NCBI GenBank assembly: GCA_016215605.1
Contig: JACRJB010000056.1
Coordinates: 1-64,000 of the forward strand
Direction of reading: 5' to 3'
Length of the DNA: 64,000 nucleotides
Source of the DNA: Rhodopseudomonas palustris
Lineage (GTDB): Bacteria; Pseudomonadota; Alphaproteobacteria; Rhizobiales; Xanthobacteraceae
Every line of letters begins with the position of its first letter. The stretch's first letter is position 1. Positions 45,090-54,600 of the stretch are shown piece by piece. The translations under genes and the position numbers were made by a program. Under the pieces are notes generated by a model. It searched no databases, was not told the DNA's origin, and saw only the letters and a program-made list of their open reading frames with translations.

Positions 45090-45371
45090 GAGGCCTCCTC
45101 TTTCGGCGTCCAAAGGCGTTCACCCGAACCTGACTGCACAGCCGGCCCGACCGGCGACGTCATCAAGCTGGGCACGCTGCGCATAAGCAATCGACGTGCC
45201 ATGCACACATGCTCCGGCCGCAGCTGCGGTTTGAGGCCGGCTCGTTCGGGCCGCCAGTGCCCGAGGGGGCGCAATGTCGATTGAACCTGGCGATACCGGC
45301 CGGCGGGCACGGGCGGAGCCAGCCACGGTTTCGCACTAGCATCGGCCGCAATCCTGGTCTATGCGACTCGG

Positions 45372-45704
45372 ATGATCAAGACGAGAACCGCCAAGTTTCA
45401 GATCGGGCAGATCGTCCGCCACCGGATCTTTTCGTTCCGCGGGGTGGTGTTCGACATCGATCCGGAATTCAACAACACCGAGGAATGGTGGCTGTCGATC
45501 CCGGAAGACGTCCGGCCGCACAAGGATCAGCCGTTCTATCACCTGCTCGCCGAGAATGCGGAGTCGGAATACGTCGCCTATGTCTCGGAACAGAACCTGC
45601 TGCCGGATGATTCCGGCGAGCCGATCCGGCATTCGCAGGTCGCCGAAATCTTCGTCAAGGACAAGGCCGGCGGCTACCGCCCGCGCAATCCGTCACTGAA
45701 TTAA
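45372..45704 (+). CDS. hspQ: Heat-shock protein HspQ
   Basis: 110 residues of the YccV/HspQ family: FQIGQIVRHRIFSFRGVVFDIDPEFNNTE with WW motif, then DQPFYHLLAENAESEYVAYVSEQNLL. HspQ binds hemimethylated DNA in E. coli and is a specificity factor for Lon. The ORF has an ATG at 45372 but a weak ribosome site. A strong terminator follows at 45757-45782. Confidence 0.93.
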   Translation: MIKTRTAKFQIGQIVRHRIFSFRGVVFDIDPEFNNTEEWWLSIPEDVRPHKDQPFYHLLAENAESEYVAYVSEQNLLPDDSGEPIRHSQVAEIFVKDKAGGYRPRNPSLN

Positions 45705-45756
45705 GCCGACCAAGTTGCCCGGCCGCCGCCCGGCGCCGCAACCACGCTGAAACGAC

Positions 45757-45782
45757 AAAGGGCGCCCGACCGGGCGCCCTTT
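45757..45782. terminator. Strong bidirectional terminator after hspQ and the IalB gene
   Basis: AAAGGGCGCCC-GACC-GGGCGCCCTTT is a perfect 11-bp stem with a 4-nt loop. T/A runs flank it, and it sits between convergent stops, so it can terminate both genes. Confidence 0.9.
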
Positions 45783-45805
45783 TCGTTGTGCGGAGAATGG
45801 ACCGG

Positions 45806-46597
45806 TTACTTCGCGGCCGGATTGGCGCCGGCCGGGGCTTGCGCCTCGAGCTTCTTGCGCTGTTCCTCGGCACGCTTCTGCAGCTCTTCCTGCAGCTTCT
45901 TCTGGGTCTCTTCGAACTGCTTCGGATCGGTCGGCGGACCGTCATACGCCTTGGCGAATTCGGCCAGCGGCAGCGGCAGCGTCAGCGGCGCGCCGTTGGA
46001 GTTGATCGCCTGCACGACCAGATTCTGGCCCTTCTTCATGCTGGCGATCAGTTCCGGCGTGGCTTCGTAATCCGACATGCAGCCGTTCGCGAAGCAGATC
46101 ACATAAGGGCTCTGCTGCGGCGCGTTGGCGTCGACGATGATCCGCGTGCCGTGCACCAGCTGCATGCCGAGCGGCAGCGTCACGCGCAGGATCTTCTTCG
46201 GCTCGCCTTCCGGCTCGATGATCACGGCCGCGATCACCGGCTGGCCCGACTCGATGCGGCCGTCCTTGCCGGTGAAGCAGACCTGCTTGGCGTTGGCGTC
46301 CTGGCCCTTGAGGCAGAACTTGGTCCACGGCGCATAGATCAGCTGAACCTGCTGCTGTTCCTGCGGCTGGGCAGCGCCCGGCGCGGCGGCGGGCGCCTGT
46401 GCGGCGGGACCCTTCGGCGCAGCCTTGGGGGCGGCCTTCGGTGCCGGAGCGGCCTTGGGAGCGGCCGGCTGCTGGGGCTGCGGGGCCTGCGCTTGCGCTG
46501 CGGACGCGACGGTCAGGGCGGTGAAAGCCGCCGCCGTGAGCAGAACTAATGCCCGCCCGCGCGGCCCGGCCGTCGCGACCAAGTTGCAAGACATCAT
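45806..46597 (-). CDS. Invasion-associated locus B (IalB)-family periplasmic protein
   Basis: 263 residues. The N-terminal signal peptide (hydrophobic segment about 14-34, ending AQA) is followed by a Pro/Ala-rich linker (about 35-85), then the IalB domain with its Cys residues (KFCLKGQDANAKQVCF and ICFANGCM). The C-terminal 40 residues are a charged KKLQEELQKRAEE coiled coil. The family affects host interaction and stress in Rhizobiales and Bartonella. Two ATGs (46597, 46594) follow AAAGGG. Confidence 0.85.
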   Translation of the reverse strand: MMSCNLVATAGPRGRALVLLTAAAFTALTVASAAQAQAPQPQQPAAPKAAPAPKAAPKAAPKGPAAQAPAAAPGAAQPQEQQQVQLIYAPWTKFCLKGQDANAKQVCFTGKDGRIESGQPVIAAVIIEPEGEPKKILRVTLPLGMQLVHGTRIIVDANAPQQSPYVICFANGCMSDYEATPELIASMKKGQNLVVQAINSNGAPLTLPLPLAEFAKAYDGPPTDPKQFEETQKKLQEELQKRAEEQRKKLEAQAPAGANPAAK

Positions 46598-46815
46598 TGC
46601 GGAAAACCCTTTCTGAAACGGTCGCGCACCCCACCGCGACGCGGGAGCTGACATCTGGCCGTTTGGCCGGTCTCTCGGTGCCAATTGAGGCAGTTACGTG
46701 ACGGGCCGATCTGGCCTCGTCGAGTGATCGCCTTCAATACATCGGCGCACGAAAAGATCAATGGCGACAATCATCCACGGCCCGTTTGATCACTCCCTTG
46801 TGGTAAATTCCCGCG

Positions 46816-48687
46816 GTGCGCCATACCGAATCAAATCGCCGATTCATGCCTCGCGCCGCCCTGCTCGCGAGTGTGGTGGCGGCCGTCGCCGGCTTCGGAT
46901 TGATCGCCCCGCCCGGCCGCGCGGCCCCTGGCGGACCGGAAACGCCTCCGAAGCCCTCGTACGCGCTGGCCATGCACGGCACCCCGGCGCTGCCGGCCGA
47001 GTTCACGGCGATGCCCTACGCCAACCCCGACGCGCCGAAGGGCGGCCGGCTGGTCGAAGGCCTGCTCGGCACCTTCGACAGCCTCAATCCGTTCATCGTC
47101 AAGGGCATCGCCGTCCAGCGGATGCGCGGCTATGTGGTCGAAAGCCTGATGGCGCGCGGCAACGACGAGCCGTTCACGCTGTACGGACTGCTGGCGCAGA
47201 CGGTGGAGACCGACGATGCGCGCAGCTACGTCACCTTCCGGCTCGATCCGCGGGCCCGTTTCTCCGACGGCAGCCCGGTGCTGGCCGAAGACGTGCTGTT
47301 CTCCTGGCAATTGCTGCGCGACAAGGGGCGCCCCAATCATCGGCTGTACTACGCCAAGGTGACGCGCGCCGAGGCGCCCGATCCGCGCACAGTGCGGTTC
47401 GATTTCGGCGACCTGCACGACCGCGAACTGCCGCTGATCCTCGGCCTGATGCCGATCTTTCCGAAGCACGCGGTCAACGCCGAGACATTCGAAGAGACCT
47501 CGCTGTCGCCGCCGATCGGTTCCGGGCCGTATCGGGTCAGCGCCGTGAAAGCCGGCGCCAGCGTGACGCTGACGCGGAATCCCGATTATTGGGGCCGCGA
47601 TCTGCCGGTCAATCGCGGGCTGTGGAACTTCGACGAAGTCCGCATCGAGTATTTCCGTGAGGCGAACTCACATTTCGAAGCCTTCAAGCGCGGGCTGTAC
47701 GACTACCGTCTCGAGAGCGAGCCGCTGCGCTGGCACGACGGCTACGACTTTCCCGCCGCCCGCAACGGCGAGGTGATCCGCGACGCCGTCAAGACCGGCA
47801 TGCCGCAGCCCACCGAGGTGCTGGTGTTCAACACCCGCCGTCCGGTGTTCGCCGACATCCGCGTCCGCGAGGCGCTGCTGCAATTGTTCGACTTCGACTG
47901 GATCAATCGCAACTACTTCTTCGATCTGTACACGCGCGCCGGCGGATTCTTCGCGGGCTCCGAACTCTCGGCCTATGGCCGCCCGGCCGCCGCCGGCGAG
48001 TTGCAGCTTTTGAAGCCGTATCTGCCCGGACTGCGGGTCGATGTCGTCGACGGCAGCTACCGCCTCCCCGTCAGCGACGCCTCCGGCCGCGACCGGACCA
48101 CGCTGCGCCGGGCGCTGTCGCTGCTCACCGAGGCCGGCTATCAGCTCGACGGCACTGTGCTGCGGCGGCGCGACAATCACCAGCCGCTCACTTTCGAGAT
48201 CCTGGTGACCACGCGCGATCAAGAGCGCATCGCGCTGGCGTTCGCGCGCGACGTCAAGCGCGTCGGCATCCAGGCCACGGTGCGTGCGGTCGACGCGGTG
48301 CAGTTCGATCAGCGGCGGATCTCGTTCGACTTCGACATGATCCCGAACCGCTGGGACCAGTCGCTGTCCCCCGGCAACGAGCAGTATTTCTATTGGGGCG
48401 CCGAAGCCGCCGACACCCAGGGCACCCGCAACTACATGGGCGTGAAGGATCCGGCGATCGACGCCATGATCGCCGCGATGATCGCCGCCCGCGAGCATCC
48501 GGAGTTCGTCGATGCGGTGCGCGCGCTCGACCGCGTGCTGACCTCGGGCTTCTACGTGATCCCGCTCTACAATATCCAGGAGCAATGGATCGCCCGATGG
48601 AATCGGATAGAACGGCCGACAGCGAACGCCCTGACCGGCTACCTGCCCGAGACCTGGTGGGCCCGGCCGACGCCGCAGCAACGGTGA
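46816..48687 (+). CDS. Family-5 ABC substrate-binding protein, YejA-like
   Basis: 623 residues. A signal peptide follows the GTG at 46816, or the ATG at 46846 (MPRAALLASVVAAVAGFGL), which may be the better start. The family-5 hallmarks are PDAPKGGRLV, GTFDSLNPFIVKG and IGSGPYRV. It should bind a peptide or similar ligand in the periplasm, as YejA does. No cognate yejB/E/F permease or ATPase genes lie next to it, so it is orphaned in this window. A GTG of the next gene follows by 18 bp. Confidence 0.88.
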   Translation: MRHTESNRRFMPRAALLASVVAAVAGFGLIAPPGRAAPGGPETPPKPSYALAMHGTPALPAEFTAMPYANPDAPKGGRLVEGLLGTFDSLNPFIVKGIAVQRMRGYVVESLMARGNDEPFTLYGLLAQTVETDDARSYVTFRLDPRARFSDGSPVLAEDVLFSWQLLRDKGRPNHRLYYAKVTRAEAPDPRTVRFDFGDLHDRELPLILGLMPIFPKHAVNAETFEETSLSPPIGSGPYRVSAVKAGASVTLTRNPDYWGRDLPVNRGLWNFDEVRIEYFREANSHFEAFKRGLYDYRLESEPLRWHDGYDFPAARNGEVIRDAVKTGMPQPTEVLVFNTRRPVFADIRVREALLQLFDFDWINRNYFFDLYTRAGGFFAGSELSAYGRPAAAGELQLLKPYLPGLRVDVVDGSYRLPVSDASGRDRTTLRRALSLLTEAGYQLDGTVLRRRDNHQPLTFEILVTTRDQERIALAFARDVKRVGIQATVRAVDAVQFDQRRISFDFDMIPNRWDQSLSPGNEQYFYWGAEAADTQGTRNYMGVKDPAIDAMIAAMIAAREHPEFVDAVRALDRVLTSGFYVIPLYNIQEQWIARWNRIERPTANALTGYLPETWWARPTPQQR

Positions 48688-48705
48688 TGCAGCAAAGGTG
48701 ATCAA

Positions 48706-50223
48706 GTGAGCCAGCCCAACGCTTCGCCGACGCTCGACGGACTGTTCCGCCGCATCCTGGCGCGCCAGCCGGACGCGATCGCGCTGATCGATCCCGCCGA
48801 CAAGCCGCGCATCACCGGACAGCAGCCGGCCCGCCTGACCTACGCCCAGGCCGACAAGGCGATCTCCGCCCTCGCCGCGCACTTCGCCGCCGCCGGCCTG
48901 CCGGCCAATTCGGTGATCGCGCTGCAGCTCCCGAATACCATCGAATTCCCGCTGACGATCCTGGCGGCGCACCGCGCCGGACTGGTCGTCGCGCTGCTGC
49001 CGCAGCTCTGGCGGCAGGCCGACATCACCACCGCGCTGAACCGCACCGGCGCGCGCGCGATCGTCTCGACCCGCTGGATCGACGGCGTCAGCCATGCCGA
49101 CCTGGCGATGAACGCCGCGGCCGAGGCGTTTTCGATCCGCTATGTCGGCGGCTTCGGCGACGATCTGCCGGAGGGCATGGCGTCGCTCGACGTGGCGATG
49201 ACCGACGACGTTCCGCCAGATGCTCCGTCCGTCCAGGATGCGCGCCGCGCCGCGATCATCTCGTTCGACACCACGCCCGAAGGCGTCCGCGCGATTCCGC
49301 GGACCCATCTGCACATGATCGCCGGCGGGCTCGCGGTGTTCCTGGAAAGTCGCGTGCCGCAGGGCGCGATGCTGCTGTCGGCGCAGGCGCTGTCCTCCTT
49401 CGCCGGTCTCGCCTCCTCGATGGTGACGTGGCTGCTGAGCGGCGGCACACTGGCGCTGCACCATCCGTTCGACGAGGCGGTGCTCGAAGGCCAGATCCGC
49501 GACCTCGGCTGCGATACGCTGGTCGCGCCGGCGCCGCTCGCGCTTCGGTTGGGCGAGACCGGGCTCGCCGGGATGCCGACGCTGCGCCATCTGATCGGGA
49601 TGTGGCGGGCGCCGGAGCAAGTGGCGGCGAGCCCGACATGGACTGCCGCGCCGGCGACGTTCACGGACGTCTATCTGTTTGGTGAGGCCGGTCTGTTCGG
49701 CGCGCGCCGCAACGAGGATGGCGCCCCGGCCGCGATCATGCCGGGGCCGCACACGGCGCCGCGCAACCAGGCGGGCTCGTCGGCCGCCGGCGAAATCCTG
49801 ATCACGCCCAAAGGCACGCTCGGGCTGCGCGGCCCGATGGTCACGCTCGCCGCCTACGCGCCCCTGCCGCCGCTCGGCAGCCCGGTGTCGGCGCCGCCGA
49901 TCGACCATGTCGATACCGGATTTGCCGCCCGGCTGGATCGCAGCAGCGGTGCTGTCTGCATTACCGCACCGCCGTCTGGCGTGATCGCCGTTGGCGGCTA
50001 CCGCTTCCTCGCGCAGGACCTGCAGGAGTGGGCGAAGCGCCTCGGCCAGGGCGCGCTGCTCACCGCGCTACCCGATCGCTGGAGCGGATATCGTCTGGCC
50101 GGCCGCGCACAGGACAACGCGCGAGCTCGTGAAGCACTTTCGGAACTCGGCCTAAACCCCTTGATGGTCGAGGCATTTCGGGACTCGCCCGTGCGCAGCG
50201 AGGAAACTGCGGGTCAGCATTGA
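48706..50223 (+). CDS. Degenerate adenylate-forming (acyl-CoA ligase-like) protein
   Basis: 505 residues, GTG start with AAAGGTG upstream. The fold and length are of the ANL family, but the catalytic motifs are lost. The A3 phosphate loop reads SFDTTPEGVRAIPRTH (about 184-199) where YTSGTTGxPKG is expected; A7 reads DTGFAARLD instead of TGD; the hinge A8 lacks Arg and Asp (VIAVGGYRF); and the terminal Lys motif is absent. It is therefore unlikely to activate a carboxylate, and may be a binding or scaffold protein. It lies 18 bp after the YejA-like gene and 64 bp before a pseudo-cyclase gene. Confidence 0.82.
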   Translation: MSQPNASPTLDGLFRRILARQPDAIALIDPADKPRITGQQPARLTYAQADKAISALAAHFAAAGLPANSVIALQLPNTIEFPLTILAAHRAGLVVALLPQLWRQADITTALNRTGARAIVSTRWIDGVSHADLAMNAAAEAFSIRYVGGFGDDLPEGMASLDVAMTDDVPPDAPSVQDARRAAIISFDTTPEGVRAIPRTHLHMIAGGLAVFLESRVPQGAMLLSAQALSSFAGLASSMVTWLLSGGTLALHHPFDEAVLEGQIRDLGCDTLVAPAPLALRLGETGLAGMPTLRHLIGMWRAPEQVAASPTWTAAPATFTDVYLFGEAGLFGARRNEDGAPAAIMPGPHTAPRNQAGSSAAGEILITPKGTLGLRGPMVTLAAYAPLPPLGSPVSAPPIDHVDTGFAARLDRSSGAVCITAPPSGVIAVGGYRFLAQDLQEWAKRLGQGALLTALPDRWSGYRLAGRAQDNARAREALSELGLNPLMVEAFRDSPVRSEETAGQH

Positions 50224-50287
50224 CCTCGCATTAAGGGTAGCGAACTAGGGTCGGACGCTGTCGACAGCGGAGTACCGGCTCTCAAAG

Positions 50288-51508
50288 ATGTCGTATCACG
50301 CACCTATTCTCGTCGTTTCAGGCGATGACAACGTGCCGATTCTGTCGGCTCTGACCGACGCCCGTCTGTCGCCCGCGGTGACGACCGGCTGGCCGGAGGC
50401 CGCGGACGCCGTCGCGCGACTGATGCCCTCCGCCGTCATTGCCGCCAATGGCCCCGATACGTCGCTGAACGCGCTCGCCAGGCAGGTCGCGGCGATCCAG
50501 CCTTACGTGCCGCTGATCGCGCTGAATCCGCGCGGCGTACTCCCCGAGAATGTCATCGGGTTCGAGGGCGACGATCTCGCGCGACTCACCGCCCGGCTGC
50601 GGACGGCGCTGCGGGTTCGCTCCCTGCATGCGACCACGCTGCGCCGGCTGATCGACGATGGCGCCAGCGGTGCTCCCGAGATCGACCCGATCCAGGACGC
50701 GATCGTTCTGCTGATCGGGCGCGGCGCGGCCTACCCGGCCCTGTCGGTGGCGCTCGGCGAACGCGTCGGCGTGGTCGGCGCGCTGTCGATCGAGGCGGCG
50801 GCGAAACACCTCAACCTTCGCGACCTCGACGGAATCATCCTGGCCGAAGGCTTCAGCTCGCGCGTGGTCGACGCGTTCCTGACCGTGCTGTCCGAAGACG
50901 CCCGCTTCCGCAATCTGCCGGTCGTGGTCACCGTGCCGCCGCCGGAGCATCGCTTCGACCTGCCCAATCTGGATTTCGCCCAGGGCGATCCGGCGCGGAT
51001 CGTCGCCGATGCGCTGCCGCTGATCCGCCAGCACGCGTTCGAGGCGCGGCTCGGCCGCACCCTGCGCTCGCTCGACGCCGGCGGTCTGATCGATCCGCGC
51101 AGCGGGCTGTTGACCCCGACCGCGTTCGAGCGCGATTTTGCGGCCGCCGTGTATCACGCGCAGACGCGCGGCGACGGATTGTCGGTCGCGAAGTTCACGC
51201 TCAACCGCGCCGATCAGCGCGTGCTGTTCGACACCGCCCGGATCGTCAGCCGCCTGATGCGCAAGATGGATTTCGGCACGCTGCAGGCCGACGGCAGCAT
51301 TCTCGTGGTGTTCGCCGAAACCGACCTGCGCGGTGCGCAGGGGATCGCCCGGCGCCTCACCGCGATCATGAAACAGACGCTGCATTCCGGCCGGCGCGAG
51401 GCCCGGATCGATCCCGATGTCCAGCTCGCGACCTTGATCCCCGGCGATTCCGCCCGCGCCATCCTCGCCCGGCTGACCAAGCTGGACACCAGGCGCGCGG
51501 CATCATAG
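50288..51508 (+). CDS. PleD/PopA-like protein: two degenerate receivers and a degenerate GGDEF domain with an intact I-site
   Basis: 406 residues. Two receiver-like domains (about 1-110 and 133-250) lack phospho-acceptor Asp: the first has AVIAANGPD where LLD is expected, the second IILAEGF. The C-terminal GGDEF domain begins in form (IDPRSGLLTPTAFERDF), but the metal Asp motif is FTLNRAD and the signature is ADGSI (residues 334-338). The inhibitory I-site R325-KM-D328 is kept, with the canonical five residues (FGTLQ) before the signature position. It should therefore bind c-di-GMP rather than make it, like PopA of Caulobacter. Known and seen parts are separate; ligand binding is inference. 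Confidence 0.85.
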   Translation: MSYHAPILVVSGDDNVPILSALTDARLSPAVTTGWPEAADAVARLMPSAVIAANGPDTSLNALARQVAAIQPYVPLIALNPRGVLPENVIGFEGDDLARLTARLRTALRVRSLHATTLRRLIDDGASGAPEIDPIQDAIVLLIGRGAAYPALSVALGERVGVVGALSIEAAAKHLNLRDLDGIILAEGFSSRVVDAFLTVLSEDARFRNLPVVVTVPPPEHRFDLPNLDFAQGDPARIVADALPLIRQHAFEARLGRTLRSLDAGGLIDPRSGLLTPTAFERDFAAAVYHAQTRGDGLSVAKFTLNRADQRVLFDTARIVSRLMRKMDFGTLQADGSILVVFAETDLRGAQGIARRLTAIMKQTLHSGRREARIDPDVQLATLIPGDSARAILARLTKLDTRRAAS

Positions 51509-51537
51509 GCGGCCACGCTCTTCAGCGCTTATGACTT

Positions 51538-51627
51538 CGTCATGGCCGGGCTCGTCCCGGCCATCCACGCCTCGCTGCGTCTCAAGGACTCAAGACGTGG
51601 ATGCCCGGCACAAGGCCGGGCATGACG
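51538..51627. repeat. Palindromic element, CATGGCCGGGCTCGTCCCGG family
   Basis: The left arm CATGGCCGGGCTCGTCCCGGC and the right arm GCCCGGCACAAGGCCGGGCAT form a long imperfect inverted repeat with GACGTGGATG/CATCCACG blocks. A partial copy (GATGCCCGACACAAGCCCGG) occurs at 60912-60933. It lies between convergent genes at 51508 and 51670. Confidence 0.75.
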
Positions 51628-51669
51628 GGTTGAGAGCATGGCAGCTGATCGATCAGACTGTCGAACGGC

Positions 51670-54600
51670 TCACGCCGCTTTCTTCATCTCCGCCAATTCC
51701 GCAAGCTGCTTCATGATGTCGGTGGTGCCGACCAGACGTTCTTCGGGCGTCTCCCAGACCTGGAAGAACACCACCTTCATGTCCGGCCGCACCTTGGCGG
51801 CGTCGCCGTGGCGTTTGATGAACGTCACGAGGCGGTCGGGCTGCGCGAACGCGTTGTCGCGGAAGGTGATCACCACGCCCTTCGGCCCGGCGTCGACCTT
51901 CTCGACATTGGCGCGGCGGCAATACGCCTTGATCGCCGCGACCTTGAACAGATAGCGCACCTCGTCCGGCAGCACGCCGAAGCGGTCGCGCAGCTCGGCG
52001 GCGAAATTCTCGATCTCGTCGTCGGTGTCGAGATCGGCGAGCCGGCGATACAGCGACAGCCGCACCGACAAATCGTTGACGAACTCCTCGGGGATCAGCA
52101 CCGGCATGCCGATGGTGATCTGCGGCGACCAGCGGTCGGCGACCGGCTCGACCACGCCGGCCTTGAGGTTGGTGATCGCCTCCTCCAGCATCTGCTGATA
52201 CAGCTCGAAGCCAACTTCCTTGATGTGGCCGGACTGCTCCTCGCCGAGCAGATTGCCGGCGCCGCGGATGTCGAGATCGTGCGAGGCGAGCTGGAAGCCG
52301 GCGCCCAGCGTCTCCAGCGATTGCAGCACCTTCAACCGCCGCTCCGCCTGCGGCGTGATGTTGTGCTGCGGCAGCGTGAACAGCGCGTAGGCGCGCAGCT
52401 TGGAACGGCCGACGCGGCCGCGCAGCTGATACAGCTGCGCCAGGCCGAACATGTCGGCGCGGTGCACGATCAGGGTGTTGGCGCTGGGGATGTCGAGGCC
52501 GGATTCGACGATGGTGGTCGACAGCAGGATGTCGTATTTGCCGTCGTAGAATGCCGACATGATGTCTTCGATCACCGTCGGCGGCATCTGGCCGTGGGCG
52601 ACCGCGACCTTCATCTCCGGCACGTGCTTGTCGAGGAAGTCCTTCACCTCGGCGAGGTCGTCGATCCGCGGCACGACGTAGAACGCCTGACCGCCGCGAT
52701 AGCGCTCGCGCAGCAGCGCCTCGCGGATCATCAACGGATCGTGCGGCGCCACGAAGGTGCGGACCGCCAAACGATCGACCGGCGGGGACGCGATGATCGA
52801 CAGATCGCGCACCCCGGTCATCGCGAGCTGCAGCGTGCGCGGGATCGGCGTCGCGCTCAGCGTCAGCACATGGACCTCGGCGCGGAGCTGCTTCAGCTTC
52901 TCCTTGTGGGTGACGCCAAAATGCTGCTCCTCGTCGACCACGACGAGGCCGAGATCCTTGAACTTGATCGTCTTGCCGAGCAGCGCGTGGGTGCCGACGA
53001 CGATGTCGATCTGGCCCTCGGCGAGGCCCTTCTTGACCTGGGTCAGCTCCTTCGGCGACACCAGCCGCGACGCCTGGCCGACATTGACCGGGAAGCCGCG
53101 GAAGCGTTCGGTGAAGGTCTTGGCGTGCTGCCGCGCCAGCAGTGTGGTCGGCACCACGACGGCGACCTGCTTGCCGTCGAGCGCCACCGCGAACGCCGCG
53201 CGCAGCGCCACCTCGGTCTTGCCGAAGCCGACGTCGCCGCAGACCAGCCGGTCCATCGGCATGCCGCGCTCGAGATCGCCCAGCGTCGCGTTGATCGCCG
53301 CGAGCTGGTCCTCGGTCTCGTCATAGGGAAAGCGGGCGCAGAATTCGTCGTAGAGATGCGGCTGCACGGCCAGCTTCGGCGCCTCGCGCAGATGCCGCTC
53401 GGCCGCGACCTTGATCAGTTCGCCGGCGATCTGACGGATGCGGTTCTTCAGCTTGGCCTTGCGCGCCTGCCAGCCGCTGCCGCCCAGCCTGTCGAGCTCG
53501 ACGCTGGTGCCGTCGGAGCCGTAGCGCGACAGCAGTTCGATGTTCTCGACCGGCAGAAACAGCTTGGTGTCGTTGGCGTAGTGCAGCTCGACGCAGTCGT
53601 GCGGCGCGCCGCCGACCTCCAGTGTCTGCAGCCCGATGAAGCGGCCGATGCCGTGCTCGACGTGGACGACGATGTCGCCGGTCGACAGGCTGGTGACTTC
53701 CGAAATGAAGTTGTCGAGCTTCTTCGACGATTTGCGTTGTCGGACGAGACGATCGCCGAGCACGTCCTGTTCGGTGATCACCGCGAACGCGTCGGTCTCG
53801 AAGCCGGATTCGAGGCCGACCACCGCCAGCATCGCCTCGTTGCGCGGCGTCGCCTGCACCGTGCGCCAGGAATTGACGCTGGTGAGATGGACCAGCCTGT
53901 GGTCCTTCAGCATGCTCGCCATGCGGTCGCGCGAGCCTTCGCTCCACAGCGCGATCACCACCTTCTTGCGCGCCGCCTGCAGCGCCTGCACGTGCGACAC
54001 CAGCACCTGAAACACATTGACGCTGGTGTCGGCCCGTTCCGGCGCGAAGCTGCGCCCGGCTCGCGCGCCGGCGTCGATCACCGTGGCGGCGTCATCGGGC
54101 ACGTCGAACGGCGTCAGCCGTGCCAACGAGGCGCCCTGCAGCCGCGCCGTCCATTCGGCATCGGTGAGATAAAGCTGATCCGGCGGCAGTGGTTTGTAGA
54201 TCGCGCCCGAACCGGGATGTTCCATCGCCTCGCGGCGGGCGTCGTAGTAATCGGCGATCTGCTTGAACCGTTCGCGCGCGGAATCCTCGGCTTGCGGCTC
54301 GATCGCCACCGGCGCGCCCGGCAGATAGTCGAACAGCGTGTCCATCCGCTCCTGGAACAGCGGCAGCCAGTGCTCCATGCCGGGATGGCGCCGGCCCTCG
54401 CTGATCGCCGTGTAGAGCTGGTCGTCGCGATTCGGCGCGCCGAAGGCGGCGACATAGCCCATCCGGAAGCGCCGGATGGTTTCCGTGACGAGCTGGAATT
54501 CGGACACCGGAACGAGGTCCAGGCCGCGCATGGTGTGCTGCGTGCGCTGGGTCTCGGCGTCGAAAGTGCGGATCGATTCGAGCTGGTCGCCGAAGAAGTC

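Noticed and set aside
45120-45326. 68-codon minus frame between hydA and hspQ
   Set aside because: Low-complexity, no start signal, no motif; the 282-bp hydA-hspQ gap is taken as a divergent promoter region.
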